DNA of 64,000 bases, taken from assembly GCA_003612585.1 (NCBI GenBank), contig RAZH01000003.1, positions 1 through 64,000 on the forward strand, read 5' to 3'. The stretch comes from a bacterium 1XD42-54. GTDB taxonomy: Bacteria > Bacillota > Clostridia > Lachnospirales > Lachnospiraceae. Below are positions 35,735-44,835 of this stretch, piece by piece; the stretch's first letter is position 1; each line of letters begins with the position of its first letter. The translations under genes and the position numbers were made by a program. The notes beneath the pieces were generated by a model. The model saw nothing but the letters and a program-made list of their open reading frames with translations. It had not been told where the DNA came from and did not search any database.

Positions 35735-36112
35735 TCAGTTTTCCTCCTCGTATAAAATGTCCATCATGGCATTTAATTCATCTTTACTAATGCCCAAAGA
35801 TTTTGCTGTCTGAATCATATCAAGCATTTTTTTCTCCACAAGCCTCCGCTTGGAATCCCGCAATAATTCAATGTTGCTTGTAGAAACAAAAGTGCCGATA
35901 CCGACTTGGCTTGTTACAAATCCCTCTTGTTCCAATTCATCATAGACTCTCCGTATTGTTAAGACGCTGACCTTTAAATCATTTGCAAAGGCACGAATAG
36001 ACGGAAGTGCATCGCCCTCTACTAATTCTCCTTTTAAGATTGCATCTTTTATCTGGTCTTTAATTTGTTGGTAAAGGGGGGCTTCCGATGTGTTCGATAT
36101 TACAATCTTCAA
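35735..36112 (-). CDS. GntR family regulator, YtrA subfamily
   Basis: The 125-residue protein has an N-terminal winged helix (PLYQQIKDQIKDAILKGELVEGDALPSIR and onward) and only a short C-terminal dimerisation helix, the YtrA layout. Such regulators repress the ABC operon in which they lie. It is the first gene of the operon, 40 bases behind a perfect promoter at 36151-36179, so autorepression is likely. Confidence 0.9.
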   Translation of the reverse strand: MKIVISNTSEAPLYQQIKDQIKDAILKGELVEGDALPSIRAFANDLKVSVLTIRRVYDELEQEGFVTSQVGIGTFVSTSNIELLRDSKRRLVEKKMLDMIQTAKSLGISKDELNAMMDILYEEEN

Positions 36113-36150
36113 ATATCTCGCCTCCTCTAGTGTGATGTTTATACATACAC

Positions 36151-36179
36151 ATTATATACATATAGTACTTACATGTCAA
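36151..36179 (-). promoter_or_regulatory. Consensus promoter of the gntR-ABC operon
   Basis: TTGACA (36179-36174), a 17-base spacer and TATAAT (36156-36151) on the minus strand. The spacer and flanks contain repeated TGTATA/TATACA elements (such as ATGTATAT and TGTATAAACA) that could be the YtrA-type operator. Confidence 0.85.
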
Positions 36180-36219
36180 TATCTTTCGTTTTTTCTAAAA
36201 AATACCTATATGTCTCCCG

Positions 36220-36252
36220 AAAAAAAAACGACAGAGCCTTTACACTCTGTCG
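36220..36252 (-). terminator. Rho-independent terminator
   Basis: CGACAGAG pairs with CTCTGTCG around an 8-base loop, followed by nine Ts on the minus strand. It lies directly behind the tnpV remnant and upstream of the gntR promoter. Confidence 0.92.
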
Positions 36253-36272
36253 CTTTGTCTGCCTATGCGGAA

Positions 36273-36555
36273 ATGATTTCCTCATTCACAATCTCCCTCG
36301 CACAAACCCTTATGTTACCTAGCCACCCTGTCCATTCTAAGGCGTTTTCTTCCTTTAGGCGTTTTGTATGCCCTGTGCCTGTCTGTCAATGTCGGAAAGG
36401 TAGACGTTAAGTCTGCCACTTGTTAGAAGATTGGTGTATGTAATTTTGCGGTACTGCTTCAGATAGTCCAGATATCGCTGTCCCCATATGCCTATCGGCT
36501 GTTCTCTTCAGTAAATACAGTTAAGCACGGTAATAAGTAATCGCCGCTTTACATG
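36273..36555 (-). pseudogene. Degenerate tnpV copy
   Basis: The nucleotide sequence follows the intact tnpV gene at 44836-45207 closely, including the segments encoding ATTCACAATCTCCCTCGCAC and ATGCCTATCGGCTGTTC. It lacks about 55 internal bases, carries frameshifts and has lost its start. It sits 50 bases after the serine recombinase gene. Confidence 0.85.
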
Positions 36556-36610
36556 AGTTAAAGACAGTGTTTCGGGGAAGTGCCATAATCGGCACATTCC
36601 CCATGCCTAT

Positions 36611-38215
36611 TTAATCAATTTTTCCTACAAAACGATAGTAAATCTCAATGTCCCTCACTGTCCTACCGTTCCCGTCTTTCCATGACTGGTGGACTACGAT
36701 TTTCTCAATCAGTTCATTCAAGAGCGGGGCGGTAAGCTCGTCAATGGCACTGTATTTCTGGATTAAGTCAATCCAGCGTTTTGCATCGTCCGTTTCCTCT
36801 TTCGTTTCTTCAAGCCTTGCAGAGATGGTCTTGACCGTTTCATCAAGCTGTTGCTGCTCCGTGCGGTATTTGACGGAGAGCATGGAATAATTTTCTTCGT
36901 CAAGAAGCCCTTTTACCCTGTCCTCGTACATCTTCGCAAAAAGGCTGTTCAGCTCCTGCCTGCGTTTCTGTGCCTTTTTCAGCTCTTTTTCGGCACGGGC
37001 ATTCTCGGACTGCCGCTGTTTCTCGCTGCCTTGCAGCAGCCGTTCCAGAATGGCGTCCTCATTCTCTTTTACCGCCATCAGCCAGTATTGTAACCTTCCG
37101 AGAACAAACGCATACAAAATCTTGTAAGGCGTGTAATGGAGCGTGCAGAAGTTCCTGCCATACGCCGCATACTGGGTACAGCGGTAAAAACGCCCCTTGT
37201 CCTTTGTGTTTGCCGAGCCGAGCGTCCATCCGCATTCCCCGCACCTTATAAGCCCTGCGAATATCTGCGGCTCATCGTCTTTACGGCTCCGTCGCCTTGA
37301 ATTTACATGCGTCTGCACCAAATCCCACAAATCCTGCGTGACAATCGGCTCATGCGTATTTTCCACCACGAACCACTCATCCTCGCTATGCTTGATATTC
37401 TTTTTGGATTTATAGGACATCTTTGTCAGCTTGTAATGGACGGTATGCCCAAGGTATATCTGGTTGGCGAGGATATTGCTGACGGTCTGTATGCACCAGC
37501 GGTATTTTACTTCTTCAGGCTTCCCCTCAAACATAGACGCCTTATACCCGTTCCGTTTATAAAGCCACCATGTTGGGACTGGCACTTTATCTTTGGCGAG
37601 GGCGTGGCAGATTTTCTTTGCCCCATACCCATGTGCCGCAAGCTCAAAAATACGCTCCACAATCCACTTCGTTTCCTCATCAATAATGAGCCTGTTCTTT
37701 TCCGTCGGATGCAGCTTATACCCTAAAGGCGTGACTGGGGCGATGTATTCCCCATTTTTAAACTTGGCTTTCATCGCATTTTTTACCTTGCGGCTCGTTT
37801 GCTTTGCCTGCCATTCGTTGACGATATTCTTGAATGGGGCGATGTCGTTGTCCTCCCTTATCGTGTCAACGCCGTCATGGATTGCGATGTACCTTACGCC
37901 CTTGCTCGGAAAATAAAGCTCCGTGTACTGCCCCGTGAGGATATAGTTCCTGCCAAGCCTTGACAAATCCTTTGTGACAACGCAGTTGATTTTCCCGTCC
38001 TCTATGTCCTCAATCATGCGTTTGAAGCTTGGTCTTTCAAAATTTGTACCCGAAAATCCATCGTCCACATACTCGTTAACGACTAAAAATCCCTGTTCAT
38101 TTGCGTAATCCCTGAGTATTTGTTTCTGCGTGGAAATGCTTGCGCTTTCCCCTTCCAGCTCGTCATCACGGCTTAAACGCATATATAACGCTGTATTGTA
38201 TTGCTGCTGTTTCAC
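36611..38215 (-). CDS. Serine recombinase (TnpX/TndX-like) of an integrative element
   Basis: The 534-residue protein starts at GTG 38215, nine bases after AGGAGG; a TTG at 38254 has no such site. The resolvase domain has YMRLSRDDELEGES with the catalytic Ser in SASISTQKQ, and VTKDLSRLGRNY. It is followed by the recombinase domain (YGAKKICHALAKDKVPVPTWW), a zinc ribbon (CGECGW with later CTQY and C residues) and a coiled coil (about 410-480). Large serine recombinases excise and insert elements of the Tn4451/Tn5397 class. It is likely the enzyme that mobilised this island or a sub-element. Confidence 0.93.
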   Translation of the reverse strand: MKQQQYNTALYMRLSRDDELEGESASISTQKQILRDYANEQGFLVVNEYVDDGFSGTNFERPSFKRMIEDIEDGKINCVVTKDLSRLGRNYILTGQYTELYFPSKGVRYIAIHDGVDTIREDNDIAPFKNIVNEWQAKQTSRKVKNAMKAKFKNGEYIAPVTPLGYKLHPTEKNRLIIDEETKWIVERIFELAAHGYGAKKICHALAKDKVPVPTWWLYKRNGYKASMFEGKPEEVKYRWCIQTVSNILANQIYLGHTVHYKLTKMSYKSKKNIKHSEDEWFVVENTHEPIVTQDLWDLVQTHVNSRRRSRKDDEPQIFAGLIRCGECGWTLGSANTKDKGRFYRCTQYAAYGRNFCTLHYTPYKILYAFVLGRLQYWLMAVKENEDAILERLLQGSEKQRQSENARAEKELKKAQKRRQELNSLFAKMYEDRVKGLLDEENYSMLSVKYRTEQQQLDETVKTISARLEETKEETDDAKRWIDLIQKYSAIDELTAPLLNELIEKIVVHQSWKDGNGRTVRDIEIYYRFVGKID

Positions 38216-38323
38216 TTGTTTTAACCTCCTGTCTTTGGAAACAGCCCGCCACAATACACTGCTTGCATGAATCTATTATAGCATGGGGCAGGCCGTTTTT
38301 CCATCATTGCAACAATATTCTTC

Positions 38324-38539
38324 TTATGGTTTTTTCATCTCGTACCGCATGACATTCTCCGCAAGCGTTTCCACGGTCTGTTTTTTCCCGCTGAAATGCT
38401 CTGTAAGATGGACAATGTTTTTGCCGCAGACAAAAGAAGTCTGCCCATCCTTTTCTATGAAATACCCTGTTGGGATTCCTTTCTCTTTTGGCTGGATTCC
38501 TGACTTAATTATTCTGTCAAATAGCTGTTTTACCGTAAT
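38324..38539 (-). CDS. TnpW-like small protein
   Basis: A 71-residue frame reads VKQLFDRIIKSGIQPKEKGI near its start, then GYFIEKDGQTSFVCGK and ETLAENVMRYEMKKP, like the small TnpW-type proteins beside Tn4451-class recombinases. No ATG fits. The frame begins at ATT 38539 (or ATC 38542) just after GGAGGGAGG and overlaps the relaxase stop, so it probably starts at a rare codon by translational coupling. The role is unknown; accessory to recombination or transfer is possible. Confidence 0.65.
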   Translation of the reverse strand: MTVKQLFDRIIKSGIQPKEKGIPTGYFIEKDGQTSFVCGKNIVHLTEHFSGKKQTVETLAENVMRYEMKKP

Positions 38540-39894
38540 GATTCCTCCCTCCTGCGGTCTGTTTTAACTGGCTGTTTCTGTTGGTTTAACCGCTGGTTTT
38601 CAATCGTATCGTGGATTTGGTCTAAGCAGTTGTCGATATGGGCAGAGCGTTTTTCAATCCCGTCTGCATATTTCAGCCGTTTCCTAAGCTCTGTTATCTG
38701 CTCCGTCACGCCCTGCTTTTCGGCTCGGAGTGTTTCTTTTTCGGCTGGTGTGGCACGGCGTACCTTGTTCCGCAAGTGCTGGCGGTAGTCAATCAGTTTA
38801 TTCATTTCGGTCTGGTTTTTCTCCCTGTCGGCGTGTAAGTCGGAAAGGGTAGAGATGTTATGCTTTGACATATACCTTACCTGTGCGGTAATCTCGTCCA
38901 GTTTCCGAAGCTCCTCTTTCATCAGCGGGCTTGTCGGCTTGTAGTCCGTGCCTTTGGGGAATATCCCCAGCTGATAGCACCAGTAGTAATATAACGCTAA
39001 GATTCCCGTGGTTTTCTGATGCGGTTTCCATGCGTTTTTGTACTGCTCTGGCATATGGGGAGAGTAGGAAATCCTTGCTTTGTAGTTTCCATATCGGGAA
39101 GCCCCACCTAAACATGACCGTATGAAATCGGGCGTCAGCTGCTCGTCAAGCGTGTCTAACCTTGTGAAATGTTTATACTGCGGCAGTTTCATCTTCCAAT
39201 GGCTGCCCGAAAAATCAACCTCATATCCCTTGTCGGTAAGGTATTTCATCATGTGCTGTAAATCCCTGCTCCCGTTGATTGCCTCCCTTAAATCCTCCCG
39301 ATAGACGTTGTATCTTGTCGGCTTTCCGTTCTTTTCATCCAGATAAAGCGGTCTTGCAGGGGCTTTCTTGGGATTTTCAATCACCGATAATCCGTACTCT
39401 CGGCATAAGCGGTCGGACACTTCCCGCAACTTTTTCTGCTCCGATTTTGAGTAATTGTATTTGCTCCCATCCAGATAGGAAACGGAGTTGAAACAGAAAT
39501 GGTTATGCAGATGTCCTTTGTCAAGATGTGTGGCAACGATTATCTGGTACTTGCCGCCCCACATTTCCCTTGCCAGTTTCAATCCGATTTCATGGCACTG
39601 TTCGGGCGTTACCTCGTCTGGCTTGAAGCTCTGGTAGCCGTGCCATGCGATATACCCACCTGTCTTTTGGTACTGTTCCTTCGTCAAAATCATCTGCTGT
39701 AAGGCGGTTTCTTTCAGACAGTTGACAGCGGAAACATACTCGCCCTCATTTGTTTTTAACGGATTCTTCACATAGGAGAACACGTCAAAGAAGTCCTGCA
39801 TTTCCCGATTCGGCACGGTCTTTTCTGGGTTTTCTATATAGTCAATCACGTCTTTTATGCTCCCTTTGACATGCCACAGGCTCGTTACCGCCAT
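38530..39894 (-). CDS. Relaxase / mobilisation nuclease
   Basis: The 454-residue protein has the relaxase histidine cluster ATHLDKGHLHNHFCFNSV (about 120-137) and an N-terminal catalytic region, of MOB-P/TnpZ type. The C-terminal third is a coiled coil (about 340-450) with many Glu/Lys/Arg. It nicks the oriT of the element so it can be transferred by a resident conjugation system. It directly follows mobC. No conjugation (type IV) genes are in the window, so the element is mobilisable rather than self-transmissible. Confidence 0.9.
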   Translation of the reverse strand: MAVTSLWHVKGSIKDVIDYIENPEKTVPNREMQDFFDVFSYVKNPLKTNEGEYVSAVNCLKETALQQMILTKEQYQKTGGYIAWHGYQSFKPDEVTPEQCHEIGLKLAREMWGGKYQIIVATHLDKGHLHNHFCFNSVSYLDGSKYNYSKSEQKKLREVSDRLCREYGLSVIENPKKAPARPLYLDEKNGKPTRYNVYREDLREAINGSRDLQHMMKYLTDKGYEVDFSGSHWKMKLPQYKHFTRLDTLDEQLTPDFIRSCLGGASRYGNYKARISYSPHMPEQYKNAWKPHQKTTGILALYYYWCYQLGIFPKGTDYKPTSPLMKEELRKLDEITAQVRYMSKHNISTLSDLHADREKNQTEMNKLIDYRQHLRNKVRRATPAEKETLRAEKQGVTEQITELRKRLKYADGIEKRSAHIDNCLDQIHDTIENQRLNQQKQPVKTDRRREESLR

Positions 39895-39895
39895 A

Positions 39896-40252
39896 TCAGA
39901 CCGCCCCCTGTCCCGTCAATTCTTCTACGCTAAACTGTTGTGGGAGAGTGGATTTCTGTTGCAGTTCTAAGATAAAATCCTCAATCTCCTTACAGATTTC
40001 AGCGGCGGTTGGATAGTATGGGACACACTTTTTGAAAGCGTCATGCACTTCATAGAGCTTGTTTAACAGTTCCCAAAACTCGGTTTTTGGCTTCGGCTGC
40101 GGGGCGTTTCCCTTGCATAACTGGCGCATAAATTCGGCAGCGGACAGACCGCAAGCGGCGGCGCACTGCTTTAATTTTTCATGTTCTCCCTCGTTCAATC
40201 GGACGGTAATCGGGACATTCCGCACGCCCTTTTCTGATTTTTCTTTGCTCAT
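39896..40252 (-). CDS. Relaxosome accessory protein MobC-like
   Basis: A 118-residue basic protein with a ribbon-helix-helix start (VPITVRLNEGEHEKLKQCAAACGL) and FMRQLCKGN, typical of MobC/BfmC family proteins. It binds near oriT and helps the relaxase. Its stop is next to the relaxase start (39896/39894), so they are co-translated. Immediately upstream is the hairpin-rich region 40295-40669. Confidence 0.88.
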   Translation of the reverse strand: MSKEKSEKGVRNVPITVRLNEGEHEKLKQCAAACGLSAAEFMRQLCKGNAPQPKPKTEFWELLNKLYEVHDAFKKCVPYYPTAAEICKEIEDFILELQQKSTLPQQFSVEELTGQGAV

Positions 40253-40294
40253 TTTCCTTAATCCTCCAGTCTTAAATTCCTTTCTTCGGGGTAT

Positions 40295-40669
40295 TCAGGG
40301 GCTGTCCCCTGAGTTAGTCCATGCCTGCAAGCGGCATGGATTGGGATTGTGGCTGACACAATCCGATGCTCGCTATCTCTGTGGACAATGCCACAGAGCA
40401 TTTTTCCTGTGCAGCGGTATTCTTAACGCCTGTCTTACCCTCCGAAAAGAAAATCCTATGTCCCTGCACCTCCGTTCTGGATTTGATTTCTCTTGACTTT
40501 TGGATAAATGAAAAAGCCGCCACACCGCACCACGAATGACAGGAGTGTTTTCTCCTGCTCGGATTCGCAATGCTATGTAACGGCTTTGAAATTCAAAACC
40601 ATGCTGCCATACACCAGCCGAAAAGGGCAGCATAAATTCGGCAGCGGTCAGCCTTGTCCATTGGCTGAC
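40295..40669. other. Hairpin-rich non-coding region, candidate oriT
   Basis: Seven perfect short stems lie in a row: 40295-40312 (TCAGGGG), 40318-40340 (TCCATGCC), 40344-40364 (GGATTGTG), 40377-40398 (CTCTGTGG), 40540-40557 (CAGGAG), 40601-40633 (ATGCTGCC) and 40647-40669 (GTCAGCC). An outer stem AAAGCCG/CGGCTTT (40513-40519 with 40581-40587) encloses the fifth. No credible gene occupies 40253-40885. The position directly upstream of mobC and relaxase suits an origin of transfer; a structured RNA is the alternative. Confidence 0.6.
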
Positions 40670-40885
40670 ATTCCGTTCTTCCATCTATGTGCTATTTCAT
40701 TTTCAATCTTCCAATTCCCTCACGGGTATTTCAGAATATCATAGCGGCTGTACCCATGTCAAGATTTTGGGCAAACTTTTTAGTATTCCCTGTGGACAGG
40801 AATTTTATACATCAATTTTATAATTTGGCGGGGGAATTTTATCCCCCACCCAATAGCCCGTCAAAAAGCTGTCTTTATTAGTTGG

Positions 40886-41311
40886 TTATAAAATCTTCCG
40901 CAACTTTTTCCGCAGATGGTCTAATCGTGCATAAATAGCCCCTGTTGTCAATCCAACAAGCGGTGCAATTTCCTTTGTGGAATAGCCCTGCATTTTCAGC
41001 AGGATGATTTGCAGGGTACGCCTGTCCACCGTAAGCAATGCCCGATACAGAGTTTCGTCCTCAATCTCATCCAGTAAATCAGCAACGGTCTTTACCTCGG
41101 CATTCCGCTCCCTGTCTGCCATTCCCTCAAGGTATTCGCCAAAGTCGCTTGTCCAATGGTAAAACCGCCTGTTGGAATTGAAGTCTGCCCTGTCGTCTGT
41201 GCGGATTTGTTCAATGGTGGTTTCATCAACTCCATGCTCCCGTAATATTTTTTCCTCGGCTTCTTTCCAGATAAGCCATTTCCTGTTCTCCCGTCCGTTG
41301 TTGTATGCCAT
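40886..41311 (-). CDS. Sigma-70 region 4-like regulator of the element
   Basis: The 141-residue protein starts at ATG 41311 after GGAGGAAAAAAGA. The N-terminal half is charged (GRENRKWLIWKEAEEK). The C-terminus is a sigma region 4 helix-turn-helix (LLKMQGYSTKEIAPLVGLTTGAIYARLDHLRKKL). Such short sigma-like proteins are common on mobilisable elements of gut Firmicutes and probably control transfer genes. It lies about 630 bases upstream of mobC, on the same strand. Confidence 0.82.
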   Translation of the reverse strand: MAYNNGRENRKWLIWKEAEEKILREHGVDETTIEQIRTDDRADFNSNRRFYHWTSDFGEYLEGMADRERNAEVKTVADLLDEIEDETLYRALLTVDRRTLQIILLKMQGYSTKEIAPLVGLTTGAIYARLDHLRKKLRKIL

Positions 41312-41430
41312 TCTTTTTTCCTCCAATCTGAAATTTTTGAAAATGCTAAAAACCAGATTGGATAGGAGGCGAACGGCAGCCAACAGCAGAAACAGCCCTG
41401 CGGCACATTCCGATAAAAAACGACAAAAGA

Positions 41431-41462
41431 AAAACCGCAAAGGCTCGGTGACCTCTACGGTT
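41431..41462 (-). promoter_or_regulatory. Leader hairpin before the sigma-like gene
   Basis: The minus strand reads AACCG, GAGG, a loop, CCTTT, CGGTTTTT. This terminator-like stem lies 120 bases upstream of the sigma-like start and could act as an attenuator. Confidence 0.5.
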
Positions 41463-41633
41463 ATAGGAGATACATATTCTGTTAAGTGGAGATTATACTT
41501 CTGGTTGCATGGCAAGAAGTAGCGTTGCATGGGCAGGGATTTTTTTAACTGGCTTCCTGCTATTCCCCGATATGCTATGTACGGATAAATTCTGTGTTGC
41601 ATGAGCAGATAGATTACCACCCGAAAAAAGAAC

Positions 41634-41672
41634 ATAAAAAACCCTCCAAACTTCAAAAACAGGTCTGGAGAG
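41634..41672 (-). terminator. Terminator behind the MATE gene
   Basis: CTCTCCAGAC pairs with GTTTGGAGGG (ten pairs including two G-U) and is followed by TTTTTT on the minus strand. It ends transcription from the MATE gene before the sigma leader. The rest of 41312-41897 contains repeated GTTGCATG words and no gene. Confidence 0.75.
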
Positions 41673-41897
41673 TGTCTGTTAAGTTTTTTAGGGCATATCA
41701 ATACCGCCCACCACACGCCGTTTTTTTATATGGTGAACATCCATGCTATGAATGAAATGCAGGCAATAAGCAATAGCTATCCATCTTCTTTTTATCCTCA
41801 ACACAAATTTGTTTTTTTGCAGATAGCTGTTGCTTAAATTGCCACATTAATTTTTTATCCATTGATTCAAGTTTGGTAAAATTCTTTATGTATATTT

Positions 41898-43223
41898 TTA
41901 TTGTTTTTCTTTTTTGCTGACATGATAAAAATAAATTGCGCGGATTAATAGCCCTCCAAACCAGCCGATTGGAGCGGCTATCCAAATTCCATTATAACCA
42001 AGCTTTGTGCCAGACAAAATAATAGCGACAGGCACTTGAAGACAGCACAGGGAACATATGGAAGCAATCATCGGCACAAATGATTTTCCATACCCCAAAA
42101 GCAATCCGTTTAATACCTGCATGGCTGCAAAGATAATATAAAAAGCAGGCACAATCTTCAGATAGCTGTTGCCAATATCTAAAACAGACGTATCCCTATT
42201 GAATATTGATATAAATACAGACGGAAACAATACAATGACAACAGAAATACACGCTGATACTGCAATCCCCATAACCAATGCGTATTTCCCGCCTTTCAAT
42301 ACCCTGTCTTTCCTTTTTGCCCCTAAATTCTGGGCAGTAAAATTAGTCATAGCCTGCCCTAAGTTCAAGGCGGGCATTTCTGCAAAAGCATCTACCTTAG
42401 ATGCGGCAGTATATGCCGCCATGCAATCCGTGCCAAACCCATTAATCAGAAACTGCAATGACATAAATCCCACACTCACAAATACTTGCTGTATCATGGC
42501 GGGCGTACCTATCTTCAAGCTCTTTTTTAATTCTGCCTTGTCAAACTGTAAATGCAATACATTAATAAACAAGCTGCGATAATGTATTTTCATATATACC
42601 ATACAAACGATAAATGACAAAAGCTGCGATAACACAGTCGCAAATGCCGCCCCTGCCACACCCATTCCGAATGCCTTAATGAACAATATATCAAGCACAA
42701 TATTCAGAAGCGCTGCCACTATCAGAATATATGTAGGTGTTTTTGAATCCCCCATCCCGCGAAGAATATTTGTAAGCGCGTTATATGCAAACGTGGGGAT
42801 AACGCCGATAAACATAATTTTAAGATATATGTCAGCCGCTTCAAGCAAAGCGGACGGCACTCGGAAGACAAGCAGAATCTGATAGGAAAAACATATGCCC
42901 AAAGCAGCAATTATCAAACTGAGGCAAAAGCAGAAAGCAAATCCCGTATCCATAACTTTTTTCGCAGATTCCATGTCCTTACTGCCAAAATAACGTGAAA
43001 CCAATATGCTTGCCCCCATTGAAATGCCCATAGAAAGGGCAATCAGCAGATAGTGTATCTGAAAACTGAACCCTACCGCCGCCAGACATTCTTTCCCCAA
43101 AAAATTACCTACAATAACCGTATCCGCAAGATTATATAGTTGCTGGAATAGATTGCCGACCAAAATTGGCAGTGAAAATAAAAATATTGTCTTTAACTCA
43201 TGTTCTCTCGTTAAATCCTTCAT
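41898..43223 (-). CDS. MATE family efflux transporter of the island
   Basis: A 441-residue MATE exporter with about twelve helices, a GNLFQQLYNLADTVIVGNFLG start and the ILRGMGDSKTP landmark (about 168-178). The ATG follows GAAAGAGGTTACGAA. It is divergent from a MocR-type regulator with three shared operator-like boxes between the starts, so its expression is probably controlled by that regulator. Substrate unknown; drug or metabolite export. Confidence 0.92.
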   Translation of the reverse strand: MKDLTREHELKTIFLFSLPILVGNLFQQLYNLADTVIVGNFLGKECLAAVGFSFQIHYLLIALSMGISMGASILVSRYFGSKDMESAKKVMDTGFAFCFCLSLIIAALGICFSYQILLVFRVPSALLEAADIYLKIMFIGVIPTFAYNALTNILRGMGDSKTPTYILIVAALLNIVLDILFIKAFGMGVAGAAFATVLSQLLSFIVCMVYMKIHYRSLFINVLHLQFDKAELKKSLKIGTPAMIQQVFVSVGFMSLQFLINGFGTDCMAAYTAASKVDAFAEMPALNLGQAMTNFTAQNLGAKRKDRVLKGGKYALVMGIAVSACISVVIVLFPSVFISIFNRDTSVLDIGNSYLKIVPAFYIIFAAMQVLNGLLLGYGKSFVPMIASICSLCCLQVPVAIILSGTKLGYNGIWIAAPIGWFGGLLIRAIYFYHVSKKEKQ

Positions 43224-43291
43224 TTCGTAACCTCTTTCCTACTAAAATAAAATTTATTCCTTTTTGTTGCATGGTATTGTTTGCACACAAT

Positions 43292-43349
43292 ACATACAAT
43301 ATAGATTATATTCTTGACTTTGTATGTTTTCAATGCTAATATTGTATGT
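43292..43349. promoter_or_regulatory. Promoter and operator boxes of the MATE/MocR divergon
   Basis: A plus-strand promoter is present: TTGACT (43314-43319), a 17-base spacer and TAATAT (43337-43342). ACATACAAT (43292-43300), TTGTATGT (43320-43327) and ATTGTATGT (43341-43349) form one inverted and two direct copies of the same word, overlapping the promoter. This is the pattern expected for MocR regulators. Confidence 0.75.
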
Positions 43350-43379
43350 AAGACAATTTTGAGCAGGGAGGGAAAAAGC

Positions 43380-44783
43380 TTGCCAGTTAATTCTTTTGAA
43401 AATTACCCAATGCCATGGATACCCGATAAAGAAAAATTAAAATCACCAATTTATATATCTATTGCGGAACTTTTGGAACAGGATATCCAAAGCGGCAAAC
43501 TGGCTGGAAATACAAAACTGCCGCCCCAAAGGGAATTAGCAGACTTTCTTGATTTGAACCTAAGCACAATAACCCGTGCATTCAAGATTTGTGAAAATAA
43601 GGGGCTAATCTATGCCAATATAGGGCAAGGCACATTTGTATCCCCAAATGCCGCCATCCCTTTTTTACATAAGGCAAATAACGGGTGCGTAGAACTGGGC
43701 ATAATCAGACCTTTTTACCAGTATAATAAGATTGTCGCTGATATTGCGCAAAAAACCATACAACGCAATACTTCCCAGTATCTTTTTGAATTTGACAGCA
43801 TATCGGAATCTTACAAGCACAAACAGACCGCCATAAAATGGCTGAAATCTTTCCATATAGAAACAGAGCCTGAAAACATCATGCTGACGGCAGGAACTCA
43901 AAATGCCCTGACGATTGTATTTTTGGCTCTTTTCCACTCTGGAGATAAAATCCTAACTGATTCTTACACTTATTCCAATTTTATCGGCTTAGCCAGACAG
44001 TTAAATGTCCAGTTGATATCAGTAGCCGCAGATGAGGATGGAATGATACCCGACCTAGTGGAAAAGCAGTGCAGGATAATGGATATAAAAGGAATCTTCC
44101 TAATGCCGTCCTGCAATAATCCGACAGGAACTGTCATGTCAATGGAACGAAAAAGGAAAATTGCCAGCCTCATACAGCAATACCATCTGATTTTAATGGA
44201 AGATGACGCTTATGGATTTATTGCAAATGATACAGGAGAACCGATTCAGACATTGATACCAGATAATACCATTTACCTGCACAGCCTGTCAAAATCACTT
44301 TCAGCAGGCTTAAGATGCGCATATATGGTTATCCCTGATTGCTTAAGACAAACCTTTCTTGAAACGGCTAATAATGTAAATTTGAAAATACCGCTGCTTA
44401 ACGCAGAAATTATAAGCGAATTAATTGCAAGCGGCAATGCAGGCAGAATCATAGGGCAGAAAAAAAGACAGGCAAAAGAACGGAACAGGATATATAAAAA
44501 ATACTTTCCAGACAGCATCTGCCCGAATGAATACAGCTTCTTCCAATGGCTGCCCCTGCCTGCCCATTATAACGGTTATCAGTTGGAAATGCAGGCAACA
44601 GACAATGGCATTCATATCTTCTGTTCTGACCGTTTTACCGTTGGCAAAGCTGAATCCACAGCTATAAGAATTGCAACCTGTTCCCCTGATTCCTTACAAC
44701 AATTGGAAACAGGACTGAAAACCCTAAAACATTTGCTGGATAAGAATCAGCAATATATTTCACAAGCTAATTTCATAATATAG
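43380..44783 (+). CDS. MocR-type regulator (GntR helix-turn-helix fused to aminotransferase fold)
   Basis: The 467-residue protein probably starts at TTG 43380 after AGGGAGGGAAAAAGC. An N-terminal GntR winged helix (LPPQRELADFLDLNLSTITRAF) is followed by a fold-type I PLP domain with PSCNNPTG, EDDAYGF and the lysine in LHSLSKSLSAGLR that binds PLP. MocR proteins use a PLP or amino-compound ligand to switch promoters. Here the target is most likely the divergent MATE gene and its own promoter. Confidence 0.9.
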   Translation: MPVNSFENYPMPWIPDKEKLKSPIYISIAELLEQDIQSGKLAGNTKLPPQRELADFLDLNLSTITRAFKICENKGLIYANIGQGTFVSPNAAIPFLHKANNGCVELGIIRPFYQYNKIVADIAQKTIQRNTSQYLFEFDSISESYKHKQTAIKWLKSFHIETEPENIMLTAGTQNALTIVFLALFHSGDKILTDSYTYSNFIGLARQLNVQLISVAADEDGMIPDLVEKQCRIMDIKGIFLMPSCNNPTGTVMSMERKRKIASLIQQYHLILMEDDAYGFIANDTGEPIQTLIPDNTIYLHSLSKSLSAGLRCAYMVIPDCLRQTFLETANNVNLKIPLLNAEIISELIASGNAGRIIGQKKRQAKERNRIYKKYFPDSICPNEYSFFQWLPLPAHYNGYQLEMQATDNGIHIFCSDRFTVGKAESTAIRIATCSPDSLQQLETGLKTLKHLLDKNQQYISQANFII

Positions 44784-44835
44784 TTACTCCATTTGAAAGG
44801 CGGCAAAGAATTATATTCCCTGCCGCCAATTCTGA

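Noticed and set aside
40886-41716. Long 276-residue version of the sigma-like protein
   Set aside because: The upstream 135 residues cross a terminator-like stem and have no ribosome-binding site; ATG 41311 does.
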